Source: Cellulosimicrobium cellulans
Lineage (GTDB): Bacteria > Actinomycetota > Actinomycetes > Actinomycetales > Cellulomonadaceae
NCBI RefSeq assembly: GCF_016907755.1
Contig: NZ_JAFBCN010000001.1
Span: 3,534,001-3,598,000, forward strand
DNA length: 64,000 bases
Direction: 5' to 3'
Shown here: in pieces, positions 1 through 8,254 of the stretch
Position numbering within the stretch: the first letter of the stretch is position 1
Layout: every line of letters starts with the position of its first letter
Made by a program: the position numbers and the translations under genes
The notes under the pieces: model-generated
Databases searched by the model: none
Told to the model about the DNA's origin: nothing
Seen by the model: only the letters and a program-made list of their open reading frames with translations

Positions 1-754
1 GGACGCCGAGCCCCTCGACCTCGCACTCGACGCGGTCGCCCACGTCGACCAGGCCGACGCCCGCGGGCGTGCCGGTGAGGATGACGTCGCCGGGCAGGAG
101 GGTCATCGCCTCGGAGATGTACGACACCAGGAAGGGGATGTCGAAGATCATGTCGCTCGTGCGGCCGTCCTGCTTGACCTCGCCGTTGACACGGCTGCGG
201 ACGCCGACGTCCTCGGGGTTCAGGTCGGTGTCGATCCACGGGCCGAGCGGGCACGACGAGTCGAAGCCCTTGGCACGCGCCCACTGCCCGTCGGTGCGCT
301 GCGCGTCGCGTGCGGTGACGTCGTTCGCGACCGTGTAGCCGAGCACGTACCCGGGCGCCGCCTCGGGCGACACGTCCTTGGCGAGCCGGCCGATGACGAC
401 CGCGAGCTCGGCCTCGTACGACACCTCCTGCGAGAAGTCGGGCAGGACGATCGGGTCGTCCGGGCCGACGACGGAGGTGTTCGGCTTGAGGAACAGCAGC
501 GGGCTCGTCGGGACGTCGTTGCCCATCTCCTTCGCGTGGTCCGCGTAGTTGCGGCCCACGGCGACGATCTTGGAGCGCGGGATCACCGGCGCGAGGAGCC
601 GGACGCCGTCGCCCAGCTCGATGCGCTCGCCCGTCGGTGTCACAGGCATGTAGAGCGGGTCGCCCGTGAGGACCGCGAGGTACGTGCGGTCCCCCTCCTG
701 CTGGACGAGGGCGTAGCGGGGGTCGTCTCCGGTGGTGAATCTCGCGATGCGCAC
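1..754 (-). CDS. Fumarylacetoacetate hydrolase (FAH) family protein, 3' end outside window
   Basis: About 251 residues are visible, from a GTG start at 754 to the window edge, so the C-terminus is missing. The frame reads [17 protein letters not shown] and then the family segments [14 protein letters not shown] and [12 protein letters not shown]. The acidic residues of the latter bind the catalytic metal in known members. [12 protein letters not shown] and the late LTGTPAGVG segment follow. Family members are Mg/Mn-dependent hydrolases or isomerases of acylpyruvates and 2-oxo-diacids in aromatic catabolism; the substrate cannot be read here. The start is supported by a leaderless promoter: TAGCCT lies exactly 6 nt before the GTG. 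The family is certain, the substrate unknown. Confidence 0.88.
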   Translation of the reverse strand, partial: MRIARFTTGDDPRYALVQQEGDRTYLAVLTGDPLYMPVTPTGERIELGDGVRLLAPVIPRSKIVAVGRNYADHAKEMGNDVPTSPLLFLKPNTSVVGPDDPIVLPDFSQEVSYEAELAVVIGRLAKDVSPEAAPGYVLGYTVANDVTARDAQRTDGQWARAKGFDSSCPLGPWIDTDLNPEDVGVRSRVNGEVKQDGRTSDMIFDIPFLVSYISEAMTLLPGDVILTGTPAGVGLVDVGDRVECEVEGLGV

Positions 755-760
755 GGGCTC

Positions 761-766
761 AGGCTA
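761..766 (-). promoter_or_regulatory. Leaderless -10 box (TAGCCT) of the FAH gene
   Basis: On the minus strand TAGCCT is followed by 6 nt and then the GTG start, so the transcript should begin at or next to the start codon. No Shine-Dalgarno sequence is present. Confidence 0.55.
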
Positions 767-811
767 TCCGGCCTGCGCCCGCGCGACCGCGCCAGACGGT
801 GTCGCGCGCGG

Positions 812-1702
812 TCACGCGCGGGCGAGGACCTCCCCGTTGAGGACCGCGAACCAGCCCGCGGGCTCCTCGGCCCAGCGCAGCCAGTCCTGCGCGAGCTGCT
901 CGAGCGCGACGTCGTCCGCGAGCTCCGACTCCTTCGCCTGCACCGCGAAGTTCGACGCGACGCAGCGCTCGGCCCAGAGCCCGCCCCACCACGCGCGGTC
1001 GGCCGGGGTCGCGTAGCACCAGGTGCTCGCGCTAGGGGCGATGCCGTCGAGGTCGAACCCGGCGCCCTGGACCCAGGAGAAGAGGCGACGCCCGGCGTCG
1101 GCCTCGAACCCGTACGCGTGCGTGACCTCGTGGTAGAGCGTGTTCCACTCGGTCAGGCCCGGGGACTCGGGGAACCAGGTCATGGCGGCGTAGTCGGCGT
1201 CGCGCACGGCGACGAGCCCACCCGGCTTCGCGACGCGCTTCATCTCGCGCAACGCCGCGACCGGGTCGGACAGGTGCTGCAGGAGCTGGTGCGCGTAGAC
1301 GACGTCGAACGTGCCGTCCGCGAACGGCAGCTCGTAGGCGTTCGCGTGCTGGAAGGTGATGTTCGCGGTGCCGCGCTGGGCGGCGAGCTCGCGTGCGCTC
1401 TCGAGGACGGCCTCGGACGCGTCGACCCCGACGACGCGTCCCCCGGCCACGCGGTCGGCGAGGTCGACGGTGACCGTCGCCGGGCCGCAGCCCACGTCGA
1501 GGACGCTCATGTCCGCCCGCAGGTGCGGCAGGAGGAACCCGGCCGAGTTCTCGGCGGTGCGCCACCGGTGCGAGCGCAGCACGGACTCGTGGTGCCCGTG
1601 CGTGTACGACTCGGACTCCTGCGCGGGGTCGCTCCCGGCCCCGGTGGGGGCGTCGGCGTGGTGCTCGGCGGCCGCGTCGGCGCCGTGGGGGGTGTGCGTC
1701 AT
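812..1702 (-). CDS. Class I SAM-dependent methyltransferase
   Basis: 296 residues. After a His/Ala/Gly-rich N-terminal stretch of about 30 residues comes a Rossmann methyltransferase core: motif I VLDVGCGPATVTVDLADRV (SAM-binding glycine loop), then VVGVDASE (acidic ribose contact) and VVYAHQLLQHLSDPVAALRE and KPGG as in UbiE/Methyltransf_11 proteins. It should methylate a small soluble molecule; nothing shows which one. The ATG at 1702 is chosen over upstream in-frame starts because TACGGT lies exactly 6 nt before it and family similarity starts downstream. It lies divergent from the membrane acyltransferase-like gene. Confidence 0.88.
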   Translation of the reverse strand: MTHTPHGADAAAEHHADAPTGAGSDPAQESESYTHGHHESVLRSHRWRTAENSAGFLLPHLRADMSVLDVGCGPATVTVDLADRVAGGRVVGVDASEAVLESARELAAQRGTANITFQHANAYELPFADGTFDVVYAHQLLQHLSDPVAALREMKRVAKPGGLVAVRDADYAAMTWFPESPGLTEWNTLYHEVTHAYGFEADAGRRLFSWVQGAGFDLDGIAPSASTWCYATPADRAWWGGLWAERCVASNFAVQAKESELADDVALEQLAQDWLRWAEEPAGWFAVLNGEVLARA

Positions 1703-1708
1703 ACCCGC

Positions 1709-1714
1709 ACCGTA
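1709..1714 (-). promoter_or_regulatory. Leaderless -10 box (TACGGT) of the methyltransferase gene
   Basis: TACGGT on the minus strand, 6 nt before the ATG at 1702. Confidence 0.55.
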
Positions 1715-1829
1715 GGCCGGACGTGCATCGTTCTCGACCCCGTTCTCACACTCTGGGCGCGCGGTCCGTGCAGGGCCGCGCCATCGGCCGCACCGGCGTG
1801 GCGGCCGGGTGGGAGCGCGCCCGCGCGCG

Positions 1830-1835
1830 GACAAT
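1830..1835 (+). promoter_or_regulatory. Leaderless -10 box (GACAAT) of the DUF418-like gene
   Basis: GACAAT is followed by six C residues and the ATG at 1842. There is no ribosome binding site, as expected for a leaderless message. Confidence 0.45.
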
Positions 1836-1841
1836 CCCCCC

Positions 1842-3062
1842 ATGACGGCCGCGACCGGCACGACTCCCGCCCCCGGCGAACCCGCCCGCCCCTCCCCCGG
1901 GTTCGCGCGCCGCCACGCCGCGCTCCTGCTCGGCGGGCCGGGCCGCGTCACGGGGCTCGACGTCGCGCGCGGGATCGCCGTCCTCGGCATGTTCACGGCC
2001 CACGTCGGGTACACCTCCGAGGACTTCGGAGAGCCCTCCGGCTGGTTCTCGTTGTCCCACGGGCGGTCGTCGATCCTCTTCGCGCTCGTGGCGGGCGTGT
2101 CCCTCGCGATCGTCTCGGGCGGGCGGACGCCGCTCGACGGGCTGCCCGCGCTGCAGAGCCGCACGCGCATCCTCGTGCGCGCCGTGCTGCTCCTCGGGCT
2201 CGTGGGACTGCTGGACCTGCTCGGGACGCGCGTGCTGCTCATCCTCGGCTTCTACGCCGCGTACTTCGTACTCGCCCTGCCGTTCCTGCGCTGGCGCCGC
2301 CGCGACCTGCTCGTGCTCGCCGGGGCGGTCGCGGTGGTCGGACCGGTGCTCGCGTACTGGCTCCCCGAGGTGCTCGCACGCGCCGGGCTGCACCTGCCCG
2401 ACGACGGCTCGGGTGCGTTCACGGACTTCCTCGTCTCCGGGCACTACCCCGCGGTCGTGTGGATGGCGTACGTGCTCGTCGGGATCGCGATCGGGCGCTC
2501 GGACCTGTCGTCGACCGCCACGCGGGTCGGGCTCGTGGGCGGCGGTCTGCTCGCGGCAGGGATCGGGTACGGCCTCTCCGCGTCCATGACCGGTCCGCTC
2601 GGCGGGGCGCAGGCGGTCGAGGACGCCGCCGCGGCGTGGTCGAGCACGTTCCGGCCCGAACCCCTGGGCTGGTCCGACCCCTGGCCGACGAGCGCGTACC
2701 TGTGGCTCGCCGGCCCGCACACGGACACCCTCCCGGAGGTCGTGGGGTCGGGCGGGTTCGCCGTCGCGGTGCTGGGCCTGTGCCTGTTCGCGGGCCGGGT
2801 CGGGCGCTGGGTGCTCGCACCGGTCGCCGCGGTCGGCGCGATGGCGCTCACGGTCTACTCGGCGCAGATCGTCGTGCTGTGGGCGTGGGGCGACGCCGCC
2901 TACGAGCAGACGACGAACGGTCCCCTCCTCGCGCTCGTCCTCGCCACGCTCGCGGTCGCGACGCTGTGGCGCTGGGCGCTGGGGCGCGGGCCGCTCGAAC
3001 GGCTCTTCGCCGCCGTCGCGGCGCGCGCCTCCGCGGTCACGCCCGCCCGCGGCGCGTCGTAG
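1842..3062 (+). CDS. Multi-pass membrane protein, HGSNAT/DUF418-type acyltransferase-like
   Basis: 406 residues with about ten hydrophobic segments. The first reads RVTGLDVARGIAVLGMFTAH, the signature of the heparan-alpha-glucosaminide N-acetyltransferase (DUF1624)/DUF418 group, where the His after the first helix is thought to take part in acyl transfer. The C-terminal part has the ALTVYSAQ segment typical of DUF418. Such proteins are thought to move acyl groups across the membrane onto sugars or other acceptors; the acceptor is unknown. The ATG at 1842 has a leaderless -10 and is preferred over an in-frame start 33 nt upstream. The TAG stop is reused as part of the next gene's -10 box. Confidence 0.8.
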   Translation: MTAATGTTPAPGEPARPSPGFARRHAALLLGGPGRVTGLDVARGIAVLGMFTAHVGYTSEDFGEPSGWFSLSHGRSSILFALVAGVSLAIVSGGRTPLDGLPALQSRTRILVRAVLLLGLVGLLDLLGTRVLLILGFYAAYFVLALPFLRWRRRDLLVLAGAVAVVGPVLAYWLPEVLARAGLHLPDDGSGAFTDFLVSGHYPAVVWMAYVLVGIAIGRSDLSSTATRVGLVGGGLLAAGIGYGLSASMTGPLGGAQAVEDAAAAWSSTFRPEPLGWSDPWPTSAYLWLAGPHTDTLPEVVGSGGFAVAVLGLCLFAGRVGRWVLAPVAAVGAMALTVYSAQIVVLWAWGDAAYEQTTNGPLLALVLATLAVATLWRWALGRGPLERLFAAVAARASAVTPARGAS

Positions 3063-3065
3063 GGT
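3060..3065 (+). promoter_or_regulatory. Leaderless -10 box (TAGGGT) overlapping a stop codon
   Basis: The TAG stop of the preceding membrane protein forms the first three bases of TAGGGT, which lies 6 nt before the ATG at 3072. Confidence 0.5.
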
Positions 3066-3071
3066 CGCCGC

Positions 3072-4079
3072 ATGACGACTGCGAACGACGGAACCGCTCC
3101 CCGCCCCGCCCTGCGCCGCCTCGGCCGGTCCGGACTGGCCGTGTCCGCCGTCGGGCTGGGCTGCAACAACTTCGGCCGCCCGGACACCGTGACCGAGACG
3201 CTCGAGGGGACGCGCGCCGTCGTCGACGCCGCGCTCGACGCCGGGGTGACGTTCTTCGACACGGCCGACACGTACGGGGGCCGCCCCGGGCTGAGCGAGG
3301 AGCTGCTCGGCCAGGCGCTCGGGTCGCGCCGCGACGACGTCGTGGTGGCGACCAAGTTCGGCATGTCGATGCGCGGCGCCGCGGGCGACGACTTCGACGC
3401 CCGCGGGTCGCGGCGCTACGTCGTGCGCGCCGTCGAGGACTCCCTGCGCCGCCTCGGCACGGACCGCATCGACCTCTACCAGTTCCACACGCCCGACCCG
3501 CGGACGCCGATCGAGGAGACGCTCGCCGCGCTCGACGACCTCGTGCGCGCGGGCAAGGTGCTCTACGTCGGGCACTCGAACCGGGCGGGGTGGCAGATCG
3601 CCGAGGCCGAGTTCACCGCTCGCGCGGCCGGGACGGTGCGCTTCGTGTCCGCGCAGAACCAGTACAACCTCGTCGACCGTGCGGCCGAGCTCGAGGTGCT
3701 GCCCGCCGCAGCCGCGTACGGGCTCGGGGTGCTCCCCTACTTCCCGCTCGCGAACGGCCTGCTCACGGGCAAGTACGCGCACGGCGCGCGGCCCGACGAC
3801 GGCCGCCTCGTCCGGACCAAGCCGCACCTCCTGGAGTCGGCGCCCTGGGAGGCGCTCGCTCGCCTCGGCGCGTTCTGCCAGGCGCGCGGGATCACCGAGG
3901 TCCAGGTCGCGTTCGGGTGGCTGCTGTCGCGCCCGCAGGTGTCGAGCGTCATCGCCGGGGCGACGAAGCCCGAGCAGGTCCGGCAGAACGCGGCTGCGGG
4001 GGCCTGGACCCCCACGACCGAGGACCTGGCCGAGCTCGACGAGATCTTCCCGCCGCTCGGGAAGGTCGCGCCCTTCTGA
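3072..4079 (+). CDS. Aldo/keto reductase
   Basis: 335 residues, the usual size for the family. The full catalytic tetrad of the (beta/alpha)8 fold can be read: Asp and Tyr in FFDTADTYGG, Lys in VVATKFGM and His in YQFHTPDP. The C-terminal NADPH-binding region contains VIAGATKPEQVRQNAAA. It should reduce aldehydes or ketones with NADPH in the cytosol; it resembles the Tas/YhdN-like AKR subgroup, and its substrate is unknown. It starts 9 nt after the preceding stop, but a -10 box at the junction suggests its own transcript. Confidence 0.93.
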   Translation: MTTANDGTAPRPALRRLGRSGLAVSAVGLGCNNFGRPDTVTETLEGTRAVVDAALDAGVTFFDTADTYGGRPGLSEELLGQALGSRRDDVVVATKFGMSMRGAAGDDFDARGSRRYVVRAVEDSLRRLGTDRIDLYQFHTPDPRTPIEETLAALDDLVRAGKVLYVGHSNRAGWQIAEAEFTARAAGTVRFVSAQNQYNLVDRAAELEVLPAAAAYGLGVLPYFPLANGLLTGKYAHGARPDDGRLVRTKPHLLESAPWEALARLGAFCQARGITEVQVAFGWLLSRPQVSSVIAGATKPEQVRQNAAAGAWTPTTEDLAELDEIFPPLGKVAPF

Positions 4080-4129
4080 CGGCCCGCGGCCGGGGTGCTG
4101 GTCGTGTGGTCCGTCGCCGACGGGCGGCC

Positions 4130-4135
4130 TACCGT
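4130..4135 (+). promoter_or_regulatory. Leaderless -10 box (TACCGT) of the MmcQ/YjbR gene
   Basis: TACCGT, then GGAGGC, then ATG at 4142. If transcription starts at the ATG, the apparent GGAGG would not be transcribed. Confidence 0.45.
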
Positions 4136-4141
4136 GGAGGC

Positions 4142-4522
4142 ATGGCCTCGTGGGAGGACGTCGAGCGGATCGTCTCGGTGCTGCCGGACACGGACCTCAA
4201 GGGTCCGCGGCAGTGGACCGTGCACGGCAAGCTGTTCGTCTGGGAGCGGCCGCTGCGGGCGAAGGACCTCGACGAGCTCCGTGACGCCGCGCCCGTCGCG
4301 CCGCCCGTCGCGTTCCGCGTGACCGACGAGGGCGAGAAGGCCGCGCTGCTCGGCGACGACCCCGCGGTCTTCTTCACGACGAGCCACTTCGACGGGTACC
4401 CGATCGTGCTCGCGCGGCTCGACCTGCTGGCCGTGCCGGAGCTCGAGGAGCTGCTGCAGGACGCCTGGCTCGCGCGCGCCCCGAAGCGCCTCGCGCAGGA
4501 GTACCTCGACAGCACGGAGTGA
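4142..4522 (+). CDS. MmcQ/YjbR family DNA-binding-like protein
   Basis: 126 residues. It has the small MmcQ/YjbR fold pattern: an N-terminal helix (VERIVSVLPDT), the WTVHGKLFVWERP strand pair, AFRVTDEGEKAALL, FFTTSHFDGYPIVLARL and a final helical segment with the usual Trp-Leu-Ala-Arg-Ala-Pro. The family has a CyaY-like DNA-binding fold and no established biochemical role. TACCGT sits 6 nt before the ATG, and GGAGG lies in that same spacer. Confidence 0.85.
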   Translation: MASWEDVERIVSVLPDTDLKGPRQWTVHGKLFVWERPLRAKDLDELRDAAPVAPPVAFRVTDEGEKAALLGDDPAVFFTTSHFDGYPIVLARLDLLAVPELEELLQDAWLARAPKRLAQEYLDSTE

Positions 4523-4554
4523 CGCACGGAACGACACCCCCCGCGCGTTCACGG

Positions 4555-5487
4555 TCACCAGGAGAACACGGCCACCGCGTAGTTCGCCCAGGTCGGTTCG
4601 AGCCCGACCACGACGTCCTCGGGGTCGTACACGTTGTACACGAGGTCCCACTCGGCGCTCGTCCCCCGGGCGATCGTGTCCGGGTCGTCGAGCAGCACGT
4701 CGGGGGCGTAGTCGAAGACCCTGCGGGCGACGAGACCGCCCGACACGGGCTGCAGCTCGAGCCCGTCGGGGTCGACCTCCTGCCCCGTGCCGTTGGTGAC
4801 CCGCACACGGAGGCGCACCGCGTCCGGGTGGTCGTCCTCCCGCTCGGTGGCGTCCTCGGTCGGCGTGTACGGCTGCGGGGCGGACACCGCGACGACGAGG
4901 CCGTCCGCGTAGCGCACGGACTCTCCGTACCAGACCCGGTCCGAGGCGGCGCCGATCTCGGGCCCCTCGTCGTAGCCGCCGCCCAGCGGGTACCCGCGCA
5001 GCGAGCTGCCGGGGCCGTAACCCGGCCCGCCGGCCGTCATGACGTCGACCGTCACCCACGCCGTGAGTACCACGGTGCCCGCCAGGAGCGCGACGAGCGC
5101 GCGCGTCGCGCCCGCCACGCCGCGCGTGCCGCGCCGCCACACGACCGCACCCACCGCGACCACAGCAGCACCCGCGACCGCGTACAGGCCCCCGACGTGC
5201 GCCCAGCCGCGCCGCGCCGTCGCCGCCTCGGTGGCGAGCACGGCGACGACGAGGAGGACGCCGACGGTCGCGGCCACGAGCGCGGCCGTCGTCCACGACC
5301 AGCGCCCACGAGGTCGCGCCGCCGTGGACGGCTCTGCGGGGTCGCTCTCGCGGGACGGGGGTGGCGCCTGCGGGTCCTCGGGGTCGGGCGAGGAGCCGAC
5401 CCCGGCGGGGGTGCGCTGGGTGCCGGGCGCCGTCCCCCAGGCGGGCTCGCGCGAGCCCGGCCCCGGCGGGGTCATGGGGTCCTTCAC
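4555..5487 (-). CDS. Membrane-anchored protein with extracellular DUF4352-like domain
   Basis: 310 residues. A Pro/Ser/Glu-rich cytoplasmic N-terminus of about 55 residues is followed by three hydrophobic segments (around residues 58-80, 88-110 and 118-140). A Gly/Tyr-rich linker (GYGPGSSLRGYPLGGGYDEG) follows, then a beta-rich domain with VRLRVRVTNGTGQEVDPDGL, the pattern of DUF4352 or Telo-like extracellular domains. The function is unknown. The GTG at 5487 has GGAG 7 nt upstream; an ATG at 5475 with GAAGGA close by is an alternative. It lies 29 nt after the next membrane protein gene on the same strand and both share the Pro-rich-plus-beta-domain plan, so they may form an operon. Confidence 0.7.
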   Translation of the reverse strand: MKDPMTPPGPGSREPAWGTAPGTQRTPAGVGSSPDPEDPQAPPPSRESDPAEPSTAARPRGRWSWTTAALVAATVGVLLVVAVLATEAATARRGWAHVGGLYAVAGAAVVAVGAVVWRRGTRGVAGATRALVALLAGTVVLTAWVTVDVMTAGGPGYGPGSSLRGYPLGGGYDEGPEIGAASDRVWYGESVRYADGLVVAVSAPQPYTPTEDATEREDDHPDAVRLRVRVTNGTGQEVDPDGLELQPVSGGLVARRVFDYAPDVLLDDPDTIARGTSAEWDLVYNVYDPEDVVVGLEPTWANYAVAVFSW

Positions 5488-5516
5488 GCTCGGTCTCCAG
5501 TTCCGCGCAGCCGCCG

Positions 5517-6590
5517 TCAGTACGCGCTCGCCTGCGTCACCTCGAACGTGGCCGTCTTCATGGCCTCGAGGTTCTCGGCGTCGACGAAGTCGAAGATCTC
5601 GACGGTCTCCGAGGCGCCGGGCTCCAGGGTCTCGGAGTACGCCCAGTCGCTCTCGATCACGGTGCCGTCCGCGGCGACCGCGTCCACGTCGATGTCGAAC
5701 GTGAGCGGCTCGTCAGAGGTGTTCGTGAACGTCACCGGCAGCGCGGACTCGACCCAGCCGTACTCGTCGGCCGTGCCCTCGAACGTCCCGAACTCGACGC
5801 CGAGGTCGTTGGCGAGGACCTCGTCCGTCGCCTCGCCGAACGCGCGGTCGGAGTCCTCCTGGATCTCGGAGAGCGTCTGCTCGTACTGCGTCGACGCGTT
5901 GTTCGCCGCGACGACGAAGACCACCCACATGAGGATCGTCGCCAGGACGGACAGCACGCCGAGGACGATCGCCGTGATCGAGAAGCCCTTGCCCGACCTG
6001 CCCTGCTTCACCTGGGACAGCCCGACGAACCCGAGCACGACACCGGTGATGCCGAGCAGGGCCGCGAAGACGTTGACGAACGGGATCCAGCTCCCCAGGA
6101 AGCCCAGGATCGCCAGGACGAAGCCGACGATCGCGATCGTGCTCGTCGCCGGAGCGGGTGCCGTGTACGCGGAGTAGCCGTTCCCGTAGGGGCTGCCGTA
6201 CGGCTGCTGCGCCGGGTCGCCGTACGGCTGGCCGTACGCCTGCTGCGCCGGGTCCGGGTACGGCTGCGGGTACGGCTGCGGAGAGGGGTCACCGTAGGGC
6301 TGGCCGTACCCGGGCTGCTGACCGTACGCCTGCTGCTGGTCCGCGCCGTAGGCAGGTGCCTGGCCCGTGCCGTAGGGCGCCTGGCCCGCACCGTACGGCG
6401 CCTGGTCCGGCGCGGCGCCGTAGCCCGGGGCTCCGTAGGCGCCGTCCCCCGAGCCGTACGGCTGCGTCGGCGCGTCGCCCTGCGGCGCCCAGGCGTCGTG
6501 GGACGGCGCCTGCGGCGCGGAGTCCGCGCCGTGCGGCCGGTAGGGGTCGAACTGGTACGGGTCCTGCGGTGCCGTGGGCGGCTGCGACAT
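5517..6590 (-). CDS. DUF4190 membrane protein with Tyr/Gly/Pro/Gln-rich N-terminus and extracellular beta domain
   Basis: 357 residues. Residues 1 to about 145 are low complexity with repeats of the type PYG-D/Q-P and AYGQP. Two hydrophobic helices of the DUF4190 type follow (IAIVGFVLAILGFLGSWIPF and GLSQVKQGRSGKGFSITAIVLGVLSV, here quoted in part). The C-terminal roughly 150 residues hold an exported beta-rich domain ending in VEIFDFVDAENLEAMKTATFEV. The family has no defined function; the layout suggests a cell-envelope protein with a disordered cytosolic arm. The ATG at 6590 has GAGGAG at good spacing and is preferred over an upstream in-frame start whose extension is Arg-rich and out of character. 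Confidence 0.75.
   Translation of the reverse strand: MSQPPTAPQDPYQFDPYRPHGADSAPQAPSHDAWAPQGDAPTQPYGSGDGAYGAPGYGAAPDQAPYGAGQAPYGTGQAPAYGADQQQAYGQQPGYGQPYGDPSPQPYPQPYPDPAQQAYGQPYGDPAQQPYGSPYGNGYSAYTAPAPATSTIAIVGFVLAILGFLGSWIPFVNVFAALLGITGVVLGFVGLSQVKQGRSGKGFSITAIVLGVLSVLATILMWVVFVVAANNASTQYEQTLSEIQEDSDRAFGEATDEVLANDLGVEFGTFEGTADEYGWVESALPVTFTNTSDEPLTFDIDVDAVAADGTVIESDWAYSETLEPGASETVEIFDFVDAENLEAMKTATFEVTQASAY
6176..6470 (-). repeat. Degenerate in-frame repeats coding PYG/AYGQP motifs
   Basis: The 5' part of the DUF4190 gene has many degenerate copies of a unit containing CCGTACGGC or CCGTAGGGC, each coding Pro-Tyr-Gly or Ala-Tyr-Gly. This low-complexity array can be expected to vary in copy number between strains. 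Confidence 0.6.
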
Positions 6591-6691
6591 GGTGCTCCTC
6601 CGCGGCCTCGCCGCGCGTATCGGTCGTTCGGGTGGCGGGTCGACGGTGGTCGGCCGCACGGACGCGCCGGGTCTTCACAGCACGTTCACGA

Positions 6692-6727
6692 GCATTCTTC
6701 CCGGTCCTGCCCACATCGGGAAAATGC
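6692..6727. repeat. Imperfect inverted repeat in divergent intergenic region
   Basis: GCATTcTTCCCG and CGGGAAaATGC are inverted across an 11-nt centre, between two divergent genes. It could be an operator or part of the 5' leader of the DUF4190 gene. Nothing shows which. Confidence 0.35.
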
Positions 6728-6783
6728 CCGCCCGGGTGAAACGCGTCCCGGCTGCCGGCTCGTCGGCGCCGCCCCGACGCTCG

Positions 6784-6789
6784 TACCCT
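6784..6789 (+). promoter_or_regulatory. Leaderless -10 box (TACCCT)
   Basis: TACCCT lies 6 nt before the GTG at 6796 and fixes that start over an ATG at 6724. Confidence 0.5.
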
Positions 6790-6795
6790 GGGACC

Positions 6796-7806
6796 GTGCC
6801 CCCGACCGCCACCGCGACCGCCTCGACGACCACCGTCGTCCGACCCGTCGTGCTCGCGGCCGAGGAGTGGACTGCGTGCGAGCGCGCCCACGCGGAGCGC
6901 GCCGACGCGTTCACGGCGGGGTGGCGCGAGCGCAAGCCGCTCGGCGAGAAGCACGCGATCGAGGACTTCCTCTTCACGTACTACCCCACGCGCCCGGCGC
7001 AGCTCCGCCGCTGGCACCCGGGCCCCGGCGTCGTGCTCGCCCGGCCGGCGGGCCACGTGCCCACCGCCGAGACGGCACCTCGGCCCGACGAGGAGGCCGC
7101 CGACCCGTACACAGCGCGCGCCGGGTGGCGGTGGTACCGCGAGACGCCCGCGGGCCTGACGCTCGACGCCGACGCGTTCCTCGCCGACCGCGGCGACACC
7201 GTGGGCTACCTGCACGGCCTGCTCACCGCCACGGCCTCGCGGCCCAGCCGGTTCGGGTGCTTCGGGCTGCACGAGTGGGCGATGGTCTACCGCGACCGGG
7301 CCACCGGCCGCGACCACCGCCACCCGCTCCCGCTGCGCCTCGGGCACGACGGCACCGACCGCGTCGTCGAGTCCCACCCGGTGCAGTGCTCGCACTTCGA
7401 CGCGTTCCGCTTCTTCACGCCGGAGGCCGGACCGCTCAACCGCCTGCGGCCGACGCGCGAGACCCAGCCCGCCCTGGAGCAGCCAGGCTGCCTCCACGCG
7501 ACCATGGACCTCTACAAGTGGGCGCTCAAGCTCACCCCTGCCGCACCGGGCGACCTCGTGCTCGACTGCTTCGAGCTCGCGCGCGACGTCCGGGTCGTCG
7601 ACATGCAGGCGTCGCCGTACGACGTGTCGTCGTACGGGCTCGACCCCGTCGCGATCGAGACGCCCGAGGGCAAGGCCGAGTACGTGCGCCACCAGCGCGA
7701 GTTCGCCGAGCGCGGGGCGGTCCTGCGCGCACGGCTGCTCGCCGTGTGCGACGCGCTCCTCGGCGCGCCGGACGCGCGCGAGGTCAGTGCGACAGCATCC
7801 CGCTGA
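6796..7806 (+). CDS. Conserved actinobacterial protein, often named 3-methyladenine DNA glycosylase
   Basis: 336 residues from a GTG start set by a TACCCT box 6 nt upstream. The segments EDFLFTYYPTRPAQLRRWHPG, GCFGLHEWAMVYRD, HPVQCSHFDAFRFFTP, LEQPGCLHATMDLYKWALKL and DMQASPYDVSSYGL belong to a conserved actinobacterial family. Many databases label it 3-methyladenine DNA glycosylase, but I see no helix-hairpin-helix or AlkA-type catalytic Asp pattern. The name is therefore only a database convention recalled from memory. The conserved His, Cys and Asp residues would suit an enzyme. Its last 23 nt overlap the convergent peptidoglycan-binding gene. Confidence 0.6.
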   Translation: MPPTATATASTTTVVRPVVLAAEEWTACERAHAERADAFTAGWRERKPLGEKHAIEDFLFTYYPTRPAQLRRWHPGPGVVLARPAGHVPTAETAPRPDEEAADPYTARAGWRWYRETPAGLTLDADAFLADRGDTVGYLHGLLTATASRPSRFGCFGLHEWAMVYRDRATGRDHRHPLPLRLGHDGTDRVVESHPVQCSHFDAFRFFTPEAGPLNRLRPTRETQPALEQPGCLHATMDLYKWALKLTPAAPGDLVLDCFELARDVRVVDMQASPYDVSSYGLDPVAIETPEGKAEYVRHQREFAERGAVLRARLLAVCDALLGAPDAREVSATASR

Positions 7807-8254
7807 CGAGGCAGCGCCAGGTCACGGGTCCGACGACGCCGTCGACCACCACCTCCGGGAACCCGGCGTGCAGCGCGTCCTGGAAGCCACGCACCCACGC
7901 CTCGGTGCGCGGGCCGAACTGCCCGTCGATGTCGAGCACCGGGTCGGGTCCGCCGGACAGGTCGCGGGCGACAGCCTCGCGCTGCACCGCGCGCACGGCC
8001 TCGCCGACGCTCCCCCGGCGCACGACCACGACGAGCGCGGCCCACGTCGCCGGCCCCACGACGCCGTCGACGTCGAGGTCGGTCGCGTCCTGGAACGCGC
8101 GGACCGCGCCCTCGGTGCGCGGCCCGAGGAGCCCGTCGACCGCGATCTCGTGCCCGCGATGGCGCAGCAGGTGCTGGAGCGTCTGGACCGGGTGCCCGTT
8201 GGCGCCGCGTCGCACGCGCGGCCAGGTCGGCAGTGTCGTCAGGACGGTCGTCAT
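7784..8254 (-). CDS. Tandem peptidoglycan-binding domain protein without visible signal peptide
   Basis: 156 residues made almost wholly of two PG_binding_1 domains. The first, about residues 13-72, has VQTLQHLLRHRG, VDGLLGPRTEGAVRAFQ and VDGVVGPATWAALV. The second, about residues 77-152, has VRAVQREAV, IDGQFGPRTEAWVRGFQ and VDGVVGPVTWRCLV. These three-helix domains usually anchor exported hydrolases to the wall. Here there is no catalytic domain and no obvious signal peptide: the N-terminus MTTVLTTLPTWPRVRRGANG is not hydrophobic enough. Either export is non-classical, or a further N-terminal part lies in another frame, which I do not see. It overlaps the convergent glycosylase-like gene by 23 nt. 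Confidence 0.8.
   Translation of the reverse strand: MTTVLTTLPTWPRVRRGANGHPVQTLQHLLRHRGHEIAVDGLLGPRTEGAVRAFQDATDLDVDGVVGPATWAALVVVVRRGSVGEAVRAVQREAVARDLSGGPDPVLDIDGQFGPRTEAWVRGFQDALHAGFPEVVVDGVVGPVTWRCLVSGMLSH

Noticed and set aside
536-4522. Open frame of over 1300 codons on the plus strand through the start of the window
   Set aside because: It crosses several well-supported genes on both strands, is Arg/Ala/Pro-rich and carries no family motif. Only its last 126 residues, from 4142, are a real gene. Such frames arise from the very high GC content.
6176-6470. CRISPR-like array
   Set aside because: Repeats are short, in-frame, degenerate and code a Tyr/Gly/Pro-rich protein tail; no spacers or cas genes.
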